A stretch of DNA of 64,000 nt. Source: Casuarius casuarius. Lineage: Eukaryota; Chordata; Aves; Casuariiformes; Casuariidae. A model generated the notes under the pieces. It searched no databases. It was not told where the DNA came from and saw nothing but the letters and a program-made list of their open reading frames with translations. A program made the translations under genes and the position numbers. Location of the stretch: contig PTFA01000274.1 in NCBI GenBank assembly GCA_003342895.1, forward strand, positions 342,110 through 406,109, written 5' to 3'. Below, in pieces: positions 1-11,277 of this stretch. How positions within the stretch are numbered: position 1 is the first letter of the stretch; every line of letters starts with the position of its first letter.

Positions 1-819
1 ACAGCAAGTCTCATGTTGCAGGATATGGAATTGTTTTGTGTATAAACAGAAGCTATTTGTCTGAGGATTTCCCAAAACCCAGCAGCATCCAGACCATGGT
101 CCAAAGAAGCTGGATAGCAGGTAACTGCTACAAGCAGTTGCGGAGCACTCAGATCAGTAGCAGCCTGCATTTTATGCCCACATTGTAGATATCAAAGCTC
201 TTGATTAATTGTGCTCTTATGCCCTTACTGCCCACTTACACCTGTTGCTTTGCAAACTTCCTTGAACTGTACTAGAATTAATTCTCACATTTCCGTCCTT
301 CAGGTATCAGGGCAATAAAACTCATTTGAGTTACTTCTTGGGTGTTCCTCTGAAGACTGAGCTGAGGACTTCCAGAACTACAACAACTTCCACATACAGG
401 CTGAACCAAGAATCAGAAACTAAGGGCTATCTTCACTGGCTGACATGGAGGGGAAAACTACATGAACAAGCANAGTATTGTATCAGCAGATGCTGTGGTG
501 AAGAACTGACTGAAGGTGTAAATATTTTTTCCATTTCCATGGGACTTATGGCTGACAAAGAAAGAATAACCAAACAAGGGAAATGCTGCAGTTTTTTTCA
601 GTAAGAATTATTAACAGTGAGGTTCCTTTTGGAGGTATGCCACTTTGTCTCAATTACCAAGAGTTTGGACAAACTGTTGCAGAAGCCACCAAACTATCCC
701 AATCTATTTTTTTTGTGTGAGAAACAACACACATACTATTTGAAAGGTATCAAGAAAAAACAACTTTTGTTAATGAAACATTTCCCTCCCCCACTTAAAT
801 TAAATTTCACNTATTAAAC

Positions 820-1320
820 GCAAGATGATGCTGAAGCATGTAATAACATGTCATTTAATCACACCCTATTCCTCTCTTGCACGGTGATTGTCTTTGAGGT
901 CATTACTGACATTGAAAATCATTCATGAGTTAGATAATCGGGCCTCAAGCGCTATAAAAATAACTTAAACGTGGCAATTATTAATAAATAAAAAGTCCTA
1001 CAGCTTGTTTAATCCTTGGAACCATTCAACAGGCTAAGTCACTTGTCCTTATTCCTAATGTTATTAAAGATGTAAGCTTTGCAATATTGGGTTACTGCAT
1101 TAATATATGGTCATTTATATTTCAAAGTGGAAAATGAGAGTGTTGGCATTCGGGAATGCCAGCCATCGCAATTTTTAAATCAAGACAAGATTTACTAAAC
1201 ATGTCTATAACACTGTAGCGAAGCCCATTTTATAAGCCACAGAGGGAATACTTTCACAGCCCTCCTCTGGATGATTCATCCAAGCATGTTAATCAACAGA
1301 CTTTCAGGCGATCACCTTTC
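820..1320. promoter_or_regulatory. Candidate conserved noncoding element (composition-based)
   Basis: This block of about 500 bp is free of simple repeats and of recognisable transposon sequence. It is dense in TAAT/ATTA cores (for example around 975-990 and 1060-1110) and contains the near-perfect inverted repeat tggcattc-gg-gaatgcca at 1144-1161. That texture is typical of developmental enhancers conserved across amniotes. Nothing in the sequence proves conservation or activity; the call is an inference from composition only, and no specific gene target can be named. Confidence 0.2.
1144..1161. repeat. Short inverted repeat (8-bp arms, 2-nt centre)
   Basis: Arms TGGCATTC (1144-1151) and GAATGCCA (1154-1161) are exactly complementary around GG. 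Each arm contains a CATTC/GAATG core of the kind bound by TEAD factors, and the centre reads TTCGGGAA, loosely similar to a STAT site. A dimeric protein site is possible but unproven. Confidence 0.45.
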
Positions 1321-4136
1321 ACTTGGGGGTATTTTGTTGGACCTTTTCCTGAGTTTTGGCAGCGGTCGTGGTGGGGAGGCAGGGGGTGCTGGACAGGATG
1401 GCATGATCATTACAAATACCTGATATTCAGATGTTCACAACTTGGATAAACACAGCCCACCATGGGATGACATTAATAAAAGGGTGAATGTTTTAGAGTA
1501 GGAAAGGAACACTTTCTTCAGATTGTAAGTTCAAAGCCTCTGAGCCATCTGCACACTCCAAACAAGACTTCTTTGCGATTAAATTATCAGCCTCAAACAG
1601 GGTTTATTCCACCTCCACACAATATCCAGGTTTAATGAACCTATGGATCTTCTTTCTGATGACCTAGTATTTCTTTCCTGTTTTTAGGTAGTTGAATGAA
1701 ATTGTTCATCATCTGTGGAAAAAATATCTAACCAAAACACTCCACTCTACTCCAATCTGAGCAAATTTTCCTTTTTTTTTTTTTTTGTCTAGTTCTACTA
1801 TGCACTATATTTCTAAGCTCAGTCCAAAAGTGAGTATCATTTATAGGAACAGCACTTTGGATAGTTTATAAAGGGTTAATACAATGTTACTACATGTGTT
1901 AATACTCTCTTAATTGGCAGCTGTGGTCCTGCACATGATTTATATTATCTTAACCATCTTTAACACCTATAAACCAGGCATGCAAGTGCTATTTAACATT
2001 TGTTAGCCCTGCATAAATTATATATAACTATATTTTTAATATGAAATATGATCAGCTTCACTCTAAATGTGTAATTTTCATCAGACATTCTTTTTCTTCG
2101 ATATACAACACATGGAAAGAGCTTAAGCCTAGCAAAGCACTCTTGGATAGTAGGGAGAAAACTTAAAACGCTATGAATCCAAAAAAGCATAAATTCCCGG
2201 ATGCAACTCTGGGACAAGAACAGAGGGCAGAGTGGGAAAACTGCAAATAAGAAAAGAGGCTCAGTTTTCTTAAGATCTGTATTTAAAGGATCAGGGTTCC
2301 TAAAAGTTGGATTTTGTGGTTCTCAGCTTCGGAAAAAGCTAAAAAATGAACTATCTTGCATGGAAGAAAAAAACTGTCAAACTCCTCCCTTCCCCCCTCC
2401 AAATCTTCCCTGAAAATTTATCATTAAAAATATAGAATAAAAAAGTAGCTTTCAATAAAAAGCAGCTTTTTACCAAAAATTGAAACAGTTGCACAATGCA
2501 GAAAATCCTCATATTTGTATTAAAGAAAAAAGGCATGTTTCATGTGGGTAAAATGGGAAAGCTGGATGGAAATAGGTAACTATCAGCAGGTAAAGATGAG
2601 GTAAAGTTTATTTGGGTGCTTGATGCTTAAGTCAACCTAATACTTCAGCTATTCTCAAAAGCTGGCACCTTCCTGGGAGATTCTTGATAATCTCTTTGCA
2701 GTTTTCCTGATGTTAAGAAGTGATTGTAAGGAAATAGCACGTGTTTATCTTTTATCTCCTCTTTTTAGTGTTAAAAAAGTGCCAAACTAACCAGTTAAAG
2801 AAAAAAAAAAAAGACATTCTTTATCCACCCAGCAGCATGACAACTGGTTAGATGCAATATAAACTTCCACACTGTCCCACTAACATGCTTTATTCCAGAG
2901 CTGGAAATGAGAGCTGGGAAGACTGTTCCATCTCCAACGCACAAATCAAACCTTTGGCTCAGTCACTGAAAAGGTCAATGAGGCTACTTAGCAGCGCCAG
3001 TTGTGACGGTGGTTTGCAACTTGCGCATCTGTTCAGTACACCCTGAAGGAGCATGGCCAGCTCATTCCCATACTAAGCATCAGACTGCCACTAGCCAACC
3101 CTGGCTGGAATCAGAGCAGCCTGGATTCAAACCAACNACCTCCAGTGAAAGGCTGTGTCAANGCAATCCCCAGGTACTACTGCGGCAGAGAGATATATTT
3201 AATTAAAATAACAAGGATTAACACAGGACTGACCACGCAGCTCATTAAGAGACTGCTACAGGCACAAGTCATGTCCATGTTATTGGNGATGACACCTGTA
3301 AGTAAATTTCTTCCCAGCTATGGGACTCAGGGGGAGGAGGCACACATCATCAGGCAGGGGCTGTTGGACCTTACTCCCCCATGGAAGTTACTGACACCTT
3401 CCATTAGCCAGTTTAGCTCTCTGGTAAATACATTCAAGTCATTTTCTTCTAAATCAATTAAAGCTTGCAAATTCTATAGGCTAAAAAAGTGTATAAATTC
3501 TCTAAGCTAATGTATCACATTTGGAACGAAACAGATGTGCCTACATTTGATGTGTATTACTAATGCATCTACAGAGATACACAGGAGTCTATGTATGTAA
3601 ACAGACATATGTATTTCACGAACTAGATGGCACATCTAATTTTGCTTANCACGTACTTTGTACAATGCCACTGAAGAAAGGAGGACTGCAGACATTGGCA
3701 CAAAGTTAACTGGCAAGTCTGTCAAAACACGACCTCTTTCAATGCAATGTACAGGCAAAAGTAATTAGGGGGCACAATTTAGTGATTTCTTCTAAAGTAT
3801 CTATTTGAAATATATCTGCAAATGAGTTCCAGTTAAGAACAAGATGGAAGCTGGACTCTGTCTGCCTGAATTATTTTAGCAGAGTTCACTGGAAAAATGA
3901 GCATTCAGGGAGGGCACAGTGGGAGGTGCAGGAGGGCAGAGAGAGGGAGACAGGCAGACAGAGCGTGCATGCAAGCATTTCAGCGACAGCACAGGCCCAA
4001 CCCAGCCAAAATCTGCTTCTGCAGTTTCTGACTCACAAAGGCTCCTAAACCTTCTCCGTTTGTCTGTTACAAAGGGCTGTCACAATCCAGTAAGATGACG
4101 CCTGGTCTCGTCAATGATAGAGTATGCTGAGGAGGA

Positions 4137-4156
4137 CACAAATAGCCACAAATAGC
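4137..4156 (+). repeat. 10-bp tandem duplication
   Basis: The unit acaaatagcc/acaaatagct is present twice head to tail. This is a small local duplication without further context. Confidence 0.6.
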
Positions 4157-4623
4157 TCAAAAATTGCATCAGCCTTATTCTTTGGGATTGTAAGGAAAAA
4201 TAATTTTGCTTTTATTGCTTTTTGGGTGTCATGCATTTGAAGACCCCCTAAAAAGCAACAGAGCTTTTCCAGTTCAACAACCTGCACAGATTAAAGCATG
4301 CAATAAAATGCTTTCATAGGATTAGATTTAAGCATATACATAAACACATTGCTGAATATGCTAATATATGACTAAAGTCATATTTGGGATGGCTGGACTA
4401 ATCTTTATTTCTTTTATGAGGAAACTTTTGCTTGTTAAATGAAAAAAATGTGCCTATATGGAAATGGTTGATCCCAAAATAAAGCTTATTTACGGCACCC
4501 TCAAAGTTGTTTAATGTACAGAACAAATACGAGGGGGAAAAGAACCCCATTCTTAAATGGTAAGAGAGCAAGCTCTTTATCTTCAGTTATCCAAATAACC
4601 ATAACACTAATGAAACGATCACA

Positions 4624-4708
4624 TCCATATTACAGCTTTTTCCCACTGAGGCACAAAGTAAAATGAGTTCCTTTGCTGAAAGGCAACACAGAGCATTTGA
4701 ACCCCACT
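4624..4708 (-). repeat. MIR-type SINE fragment
   Basis: Read on the plus strand, the order of motifs follows the reverse complement of the MIR core: a TTACAG start, an ACTGAGGCACAAAG segment, then CACAGAG and ATTTGAACCCC. The middle (GTTAAGTGACTTGCCC region of MIR) is heavily altered. The copy is old and truncated at both ends. MIR elements derive from tRNA-type SINEs spread in early mammals and other amniotes; they are not expected to be active. Confidence 0.6.
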
Positions 4709-5860
4709 TTGGGGATTTGTGTCATCAGGAAGCTCAAGTTTTATTTCTGACAATCTTCTATGACAGTGAAACTAAAACTCTAACAACAGTATAATTTATC
4801 ACAGTTATTTGTATTATGTAGCCTTGGAGGCATCCTCCCTAAGAGGTGTATTAGCACAGTTAAAGTGCTAATTAGCACAGTTAAAGTCACGTCCCTCAAC
4901 CATATTCTGTAGCTAGTAAAACCGTCTAGAATGCACCAGGTAATAAAGGCACAGAAGAAAGCACCTGGTTTCGCTACCTTGTCTGTACAGCAACTAGCTT
5001 AACTTTCAGCATATCCTAACCTCATTACTACATTTTAACTCATGGTGGGCACTTCTGCAGGGATAACAGTCTTCAGTACGGAGAAACGTGAACCAGCCAA
5101 CAATAACAATTCTAGTCACAGGATTAAACNCTATGAACTTAGGGTAGGATTTTAGGAAAATGAGAGCATGTTCCATTATATCATCTTGAACACGACTGAC
5201 TGACTTTTGTTAAGATTTCGCTCCAGTGGAATGATCTGATCATAAGGCCTACTTCAAGTCAATTTATCTGGGCTATATTCACTTGTCTCTTTTTAATCTG
5301 GTCTCATTCACCAAGGCTGAAATAGATACATGATTTAGAAATCAAATGCTGCAAATAAAGCTAGTAGGCATCTTTGTTTCAAGGGCTACTGAACTCAGAC
5401 CTTGGGTTTTCCTTTTTTCCCCACACACACTGCTAGTAAGCTATGAATAAATTAGCAATTGGAGTGTAATGGCTGGAGCAACTTCATTAATATATTGTCA
5501 TCCTATGCAGACATGCAACTTCTGACCTTGAGGCTCTAATGTCCTGTGAACTGTTGATGGCAATGTACACATTCAAGTCCTCATCTTCAACACCACACAC
5601 TAAGTGTTTAATCGTCAGCGATTCATGGCCACCAGAATTCGGCTGGTACATTAAAAACACAGAGCATAAAATAAAACATTTTCTGGATTAGAATGGGCTT
5701 CTAAACTGTCCTTGGATTATCATAAATGCATTGGCTGTTTTAACGCAGCACATACAATCAGCAGCACTTTTCTCCTAGCTGTATGCATGGAATCATATAT
5801 ACAGGTACGAAAATAAAAGAACTCAGCAGCTAAACAAAGATCCAGAAGTAAGATGACACT
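4709..5860. other. Gene-free interval between two MIR relics
   Basis: Apart from the 17-bp direct repeat at 4850-4887, no feature can be named. The sequence from about 5440 to 5800 is unique, AT-rich and contains several TTAATA/ATTAG-type cores. It is a second candidate for a conserved noncoding block. No exon is supported. Confidence 0.5.
4850..4887 (+). repeat. 17-bp direct repeat with 21-bp period
   Basis: The string attagcacagttaaagt occurs at 4850-4866 and again, identical, at 4871-4887, separated by gcta. The exact identity suggests a recent local duplication or a constrained pair of binding sites. Confidence 0.8.
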
Positions 5861-5950
5861 CTCCATTTAACAGATGAAGAACAGAGACATCAAAGGATTG
5901 GCATGCCCTAAGTCTCAGAAACAGACTTTGAATTGAACCTGTATCTCTTT
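5861..5950 (-). repeat. MIR-type SINE fragment
   Basis: The plus strand reads CCATTTAACAGATGAAGAA-CAGAGACA, then GCATGCCCTAAGTCTCAGA and TTGAATTGAACCTG. These correspond in order to the MIR reverse complement (ATTTTACAGATGAGGAAACTG, CTTGCCCAAGGTCACA, GGGATTCGAACCC). The ordered match over about 90 bp makes the family assignment fairly safe, though divergence is high. Confidence 0.7.
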
Positions 5951-6130
5951 AGACCTCATCCATGGTTTACCTATGTCTACCTTCTTGTAGTCTAACAACC
6001 CAAGCTCCCAAGTTGTGAACAAACAAAAAAACTGCAGGCTAAGGCTACGTTCCCTACATTACGCTCTACATTAAATGCTGTAGGTTAAGAGCCACATTAA
6101 CCATTAACCACAGAAAAAGGAGGTGCACAG

Positions 6131-6385
6131 TGACAGGATGAGAGGCAATGAAAACAAGTCACAACACAGGAAATGACAATTAGATATATGGAAGTTTGTT
6201 TGCCTCATGGGAGAGTTGCACACTAGAACAGGTTGCCCAGAGAGATGGTGGAATCTCCAGCCTTAGAGATACTCAAAACTAGAATGGACAAGGTCCTGAG
6301 TAACCTGATTTACCTGAACCTGCTTTGAGCAGTAGGGTTTGGACTAGGGAGGTCCAGGGGTCCTTTCCAGCGCCAATTATTCTAC
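6131..6385 (+). repeat. CR1 LINE 3' end, avian type
   Basis: This is the clearest retroelement in the window. From left to right it shows ACAGGATGAGAGGCAATG, a middle part with AACACAGGAAAT, then GAACAGGTTGCCCAGAGAG, GGTGGAATCTCC, GAGATACTCAAAACTAGAATG, GACAAGGTCCTGAGTAACCTG, TTGGACTAGG and GGTCCTTTCCAGCG. The order and spacing follow the chicken CR1 end of ORF2 and short 3' UTR. The copy is 5'-truncated, as is usual for CR1, lacks a poly(A) tail, and its final ATTCTATGATTCTA microsatellite has decayed to ATTATTCTAC. The reading frame is broken, so it is a dead copy. Its presence is the strongest reason to call the genome avian. Confidence 0.9.
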
Positions 6386-8365
6386 AAAAGGAAACTAAGC
6401 ACTTGAAATTTTAAAGACGAATTACATACATACCTTAATGCTTTTGTAAAATTCTATCAGGAACCAGTCAGCATTTTCAGCAAATGAACATCTCTGTAAA
6501 TCAGGACTGAAGTTCCTCATATGAAGTTCGCACATTAAAGGACAGGTTTTCAAATGTGCAGAACCCGCAACTAGAATCTGAAATGCAAAAAGAAAACTCT
6601 CAGCACTCAGTAAGTTGCATTCTTTCAAAACTCAGAATGACAGTATGGGTGAATAAACTGGATACAAACTCTTCAGAAACTTACCACAGTTAATTCTCAT
6701 TTCATTGAAAGATTATAATTGATTTTAATTGGATCTTCACATAATCTCTACCCAAGTTTATTCAAAATAGGAAGCCTCCCCAAAATAGTTCTTTTTTTTT
6801 AAATCAATGTTTATTCGGTCCTACGTATACAGCACAAGCTGGAACATGATAAGCATTAATCTTTGCTAAGGTTTTTGTTTGTTCTGGAGTTCAGAAAGGC
6901 TTTCTTGAGTTCTCTCTGTTGACTCCCTGCTTGCTATGCCCCTTCAACCCTGTTCAGAAGAAGTTTCCAATCTATTTAGCAGATGCATGACCCAGAAGTT
7001 TGGCTGAGCAGAGGCCTATTATAAGGACTCAGACTGACTGTAAACTCCACTGCTGCTAGCACTAGCTTGTTTTCTAATGAAGATCCACAGGAGTAGGAAA
7101 AGATGGGCCTCCAACTAATTATATATTGAAATTTATGTGGGCCTTAGAGATTCATTTATACTGCAAGCAGTTTGCAGAGGGCAAGAGAGGGGGCAGACTT
7201 CTAAATAAGATTTGAAAAGAAAGACCTGCTCTTACAAACCAACTCTTATCACCTGCTCAATTCCTGCTTTGGGTGCAGAGACCACAGTGGTGGCATCTTT
7301 TAGAATTCTCCCACAATCAGACTTTTGAGCATCAATCATGGCATGAAATTTGTTTCCTTCACCACTAAGCATTTCAAGCCTAAGCAATAGCAATTCCCTT
7401 TCTTATTCCTTGATTTTATCAGGAAATACTGGGATTGGTAGCCTGTAGTTGTTCCCCTTCTGAAATATTAGTAGAAGCCACTGGGATTAATCAGCTGCTG
7501 CTGGTATTTTTCTTGCATCACTTTCCATCTCCTTTCCTCGTTGTACAGTGGAGTGCAATGCCAGCTGAAGGAGTCTGTGGTGTGGCAACTTTCTGATCTT
7601 GCTCTCTCTGATGACTGACGTCATCATGGCAGGAATAACTGCTTGTCAAAGTTAACAATCTTGTGGCCCTAACATCACTAATTTTCCCTTGATCAGAGCA
7701 CTTGTAGGTGTCCTACTGAAAATTTTTCTGGCTATGGAAGAACATTGCTATTCATTTTATTCACAGATTACAGCGCAGGCTAGAGGTTTCAACAGAAAGC
7801 AAAGCCTCACAGATGGTACAACATGGTATCAAAACGTATGTAAGCATACCAGGCTCCAGAATACTTTCTCTTTNCATTAGTATTTGCCTGATATTGCCTG
7901 ATAAATACAGTATTATNTATTGTTTGCATTACAGTGGCATTTAGAAGTCACCGTCATGAACAAGGGAACCAGGTGATGTGTAGACAAGATTAAGAGATAG
8001 CATTGTTCAAGGATCTAATAATGTAAACAAAAGAAAAAAACTAAGAAGTCATAAAAAAAGGAAGTAGTAAGAAGCAGTAAAAAAAAAAAACCAGACAAAT
8101 TAGTAACTACAGAAAAGTAGGAAACAGCACTGATCATTACAAAAGCCTCAGATAGAGTTCAAAAACGTAACCTATTTACGTATTTTGTGCAAGGGAAAGA
8201 GAGAGAAAGGCGTTCTCAGGAAAAACAACGGATCTTCTTAAAAATAAAACAAATACTTAAAATCCTCTCTCTTATGTCAGGCATTCACCTGGAAAAGCAA
8301 AACTATCATTCAGCAAGTCCTGGAAATGTATCTTTCATGTTCTTCCCTATTTACATTTCCCTTCC
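6386..8365. other. Gene-free interval
   Basis: No exon or named repeat is seen. Contents of note are a consensus CRE palindrome TGACGTCA at 7616-7623 and an A-rich stretch at about 8025-8092. Short open frames of 60-68 codons are of chance length. Confidence 0.55.
7616..7623. promoter_or_regulatory. Consensus CRE palindrome TGACGTCA
   Basis: The full 8-bp CREB/ATF site is present, immediately followed by TCATGGC. An 8-mer of this kind occurs by chance, but CpG-containing sites are depleted in vertebrate DNA, so survival of the intact palindrome is mildly noteworthy. There is no CpG island or recognisable promoter around it. Confidence 0.25.
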
Positions 8366-8690
8366 CTTTAACACTACTAACTAGTGAAACTCACTGCCAC
8401 AGGATTCATTAACCTACAAAAAGAGATTAAAAAAATTCATGAAAATTCATAGGGATTAGCAATATCTTTAAATTAATAAGTAGTAGAATAATCACCAATT
8501 ATTTTGAAAGGGGACTAAACCTTAGGTACACCCTCCTCTTATTAATGCTAGGAGGAATATTTGCTAGTGGAGAGAATTACCCTTAATCTCTGTTGCAGCA
8601 TGTATTACACCTTGGTCTAAAGGAGTTACGACTGTCTGCTGTTGGAAAAGAGGATATAGAAATGACGGGACCAGTTGCGTTACTCACATG
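8366..8690 (+). repeat. Old CR1 LINE relic, plus strand
   Basis: Motifs in order match the older sauropsid CR1 group: GTGAAACTCACTGCCACAGG near 8384-8404, CAAAAAGAGATTA near 8416-8428, GCTAGGAGGAATAT near 8548-8561, CTCTGTTGCAGCATGTATTACACCTTGG near 8588-8615, and a degraded GGATACTGGGCTAGATGG equivalent near 8651-8675. In CR1 this covers the last part of ORF2 into the 3' UTR. It is more diverged than the 6131 copy and carries many indels, so it is an independent and older insertion in the same orientation. Confidence 0.75.
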
Positions 8691-9098
8691 GAAAATATTA
8701 TTTGACACTTTTCTGGAGTATCACATTAAAGAGGTAATAAATTTTAGCACCAATAATCTTCCAGTAAGAGTGCCCCACCCTAACGCTAGTTAAATATAAC
8801 AAAAGGTTAACCTGAGGGCTTTATATGACAAGCAAGATCAAAAAGACAAGACTTCTCTCAAATTTCCTTACCAGAAGTTTATTCTGCTTGAACCCTTAAG
8901 TCACTACAAATGGGGAAGCAAGAAAAGCTCTGAAAGTTTTGGTAGCAGGCATGAATCTGAAAGAAATACCAAATGCATCAACAGGAAACTTTGCTTTGCT
9001 GCTCCTCACTATTGTAGCTTTATCAGAGAGGTTAAAGCCTTGTCCAGAACACACTCTCCAACTGCTGAGCATCCTTAACACTGACTGACATCAAGGGC

Positions 9099-9152
9099 AG
9101 CTAATGAGACGCCCCTCACAAAAATGTGAGGGAGCTAATGCCCCTCACAAAA
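9099..9152 (+). repeat. Direct repeat enclosing a perfect hairpin
   Basis: AGCTAATG is followed by CCCCTCACAAAA twice (about 9099-9124 and 9133-9152; the first copy has a 4-5 base insert). Between them CCCTCACA (9113-9120), loop AAAA (9121-9124) and TGTGAGGG (9125-9132) form a perfect 8-bp stem with a 4-nt loop. A slipped-strand or palindrome-templated duplication would explain the arrangement. Confidence 0.75.
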
Positions 9153-9423
9153 TCAAGCCTTACTTCCCCAGAGTAGTTACCAAAGATGCCTCTTCTACAA
9201 GCACAGATTACACTGGAAATAAACTGAACACCTTGCATAGGAGAGAGACTTAACATAGCACGTCTTCAATGTAAAGACAACTTACATGCTACAGCAGTTC
9301 ATAGGGCCCTGTAAATCCCCTGGATGTCATGAGAACAAAAATGAAAATGAGACCTAATGCTGATTTGCACAATCATTAATCTGAATATCTGGATGTTGCT
9401 ATTAAAAATGAAATGTATTTGCA

Positions 9424-9480
9424 GGCAACTCAGGCCAAATTCTGATTTGAGTTACGCAGGAATAAATCCAGAGTGGCTCA
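9424..9480 (+). repeat. Copy of dispersed amniote palindromic repeat
   Basis: The string aactcaggccaaattctgat is followed by gagttacgcaggaataaatcc. This resembles an old, widely scattered sauropsid repeat whose consensus, as I remember it, runs GGCCAGATTCTGAT-AGTTACACCAG-GTAAATCCGGAGTAACTCC and continues into the complementary arm. Here mainly one arm survives. I cannot give a database family name. Confidence 0.55.
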
Positions 9481-9493
9481 AGACACACACCTG

Positions 9494-9510
9494 CCCCCCC
9501 CCCCACCCCC
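9494..9510 (+). repeat. Poly(C) tract
   Basis: A run of 11 C followed by ACCCCC, next to a short CA run. Simple low-complexity sequence. Confidence 0.9.
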
Positions 9511-11244
9511 ACACGTTTTAAAAAGCTGTGGAAAAACTCACTCCATTTAGAAATAAACTCTTCACATTTTGCCACAGGCTTTCCAGTATTTCCCACTCTC
9601 ATTGCAGAGGACACTGGCATGAAAACAAGATCTTCCGAGTTCCTCTGCTCCCGCTGCTTATTGCCCACCTGGAGTCAGAATTTCTCTGGCGGTGACATCA
9701 CCATCACTGCCACAGCAGCAGCAGCAAGGGGCAGCTTTACAGCCAGGATTATCCTTGCTCTGAGACCTCTGGTTACTATTTGCCTTCTTAGAGATCTGCA
9801 AGAAACAAATAACGGGGTACATGCTGCAAGCTTGCAAGACTACCTACTGATTTGACCCTATTAATTTCTCCGAAGTTAGGCAAGTTTTGGTCAGGAGAGT
9901 TACTTTGACACAGCACCCGTCTAAACATCGACAGCTGCTGGCAGTCTTTCACTAGGTGTTGGATTTTTCCTACATTTGGCTCTGCTGTTAGAAGGCCCNC
10001 ACACAGCAAAATTCTTATCAGAACCCTCTAAGCCAGAGCTCTGGAGCCCTGGCCCCGCAAAACAGAACCTGCTTCCCTGTCTCCCATCCACTCACCACGG
10101 CTCTTATCATTACCCGTGAGAAGACACACTGGCTTTTCATCCCCCTCCAGGGAGTCAGCCTATACTTGCTACAAGATAACTAGCTGCAAAGCAGATAATT
10201 AGGTTTCAGGCTAGCATATTTCTTATGACTCCTTCAGGAAATTTATATATAAAATAGGCATGCATATATATAGACATACACACACTAGTAAGACTTAAAG
10301 AACTGCAAACAGATTTTCAAATGTAACGGTTTAATCACTAAACAGTGGAAAATCAAACTATGTTCAAATCTAAAGAGTACAGAAAAACAGGTATAAAGCC
10401 ATTAAAAAACATACTAGCAAAACAAAGGGAGTCTTAAAGTACCAGCAATGCTCGCCCCTGCTAGCTACATGGTTGCCAGAGGAAATGCTCTGTTATTTAA
10501 AAAACGGTGGGTAATTGTCTGTACAATTTTATCCTCCAGGACTTAGACTACACTAAAGCACAAAGCCTTGGTTGTACAGAAATGTACTGTAGTTGAAAAA
10601 TACTTTCCCTTTAGTATTCTGCTCTATATACTCGTTTTGAGTAAAAGCAAGCAATCACACAGTCTAGGAGACTGTCACTGATGAACCCTGAAATAGCCAT
10701 TTAGCAGAAACTACAAGCAAAAGCAAAAAATAAAGGTCATTTATTTAATTTCAAAATCCACCTCACTCCTTGCATTGAACTAAATATGCTATAAGGGAGA
10801 AAATTAATTGAAGTTGATGCACATCCTGCCAACCAGGAAAAAGAAATCTTTTATTTGCGTCTAACCTTTTTTATTTTCATGACAATGTCTGCATTTTCTC
10901 ACTTTAAAACACAAACAAGCCAATGTAAGCATGGCTGGAAGGCTAAGATGATTATAGGATAATTTGTGTTTGCAAGACCAAACAAAATCAGCTGCAGTTG
11001 TTTAGGAACCAAGCATATGAAATGGTGGTGAAAAGATGTTTGCTGGACTTTTACAAAATGGCTTTTTAAAAATTCCAGTAATGATAAGGAGCAGACTGAC
11101 AAAGACCCTTAGGAACTACTTTAGAAACATACACACTCTCCTATCCGCAGTGGTAAAGGACGGAGTCACCTGTATCTGCTACGGATGCATCTTGACAACA
11201 CTTAACAAAAAAGAAAAAGCCAATCCCCCCTAAAAAAAGCAATG

Positions 11245-11277
11245 AAAGAGAGAGAGGAAGAGAGACAGACAGACAGG
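11245..11277 (+). repeat. GA/GACA simple repeat
   Basis: AAAGAGAGAGAGGAAGAGAG grades into three GACA units. An impure dinucleotide-tetranucleotide microsatellite, ending just before an ambiguous base at 11281. Confidence 0.85.

Larger units (their letters stand above)
1..4623. other. Gene-free, repeat-poor AT-rich stretch
   Basis: No supported exon, RNA gene or well-preserved transposon is visible. Short homopolymers occur (T run 1772-1786, A run about 2801-2812). A purine-rich patch lies at about 3900-3965. A weak MIR-like trace sits at about 3095-3170, where the string ggattcaaaccaac resembles the MIR tRNA-derived part on the minus strand. Open frames here reach 121 codons (3145-3510), but that one crosses two ambiguous bases and resembles nothing I know. 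The block 820-1320 and the stretch 4150-4520 are long, non-repetitive and homeobox-site-rich in character, and are flagged separately as candidate conserved noncoding elements. Confidence 0.6.

Noticed and set aside
3145..3510. 121-codon open frame
   Set aside because: Runs through two ambiguous bases and a weak MIR trace; the peptide resembles no known protein.
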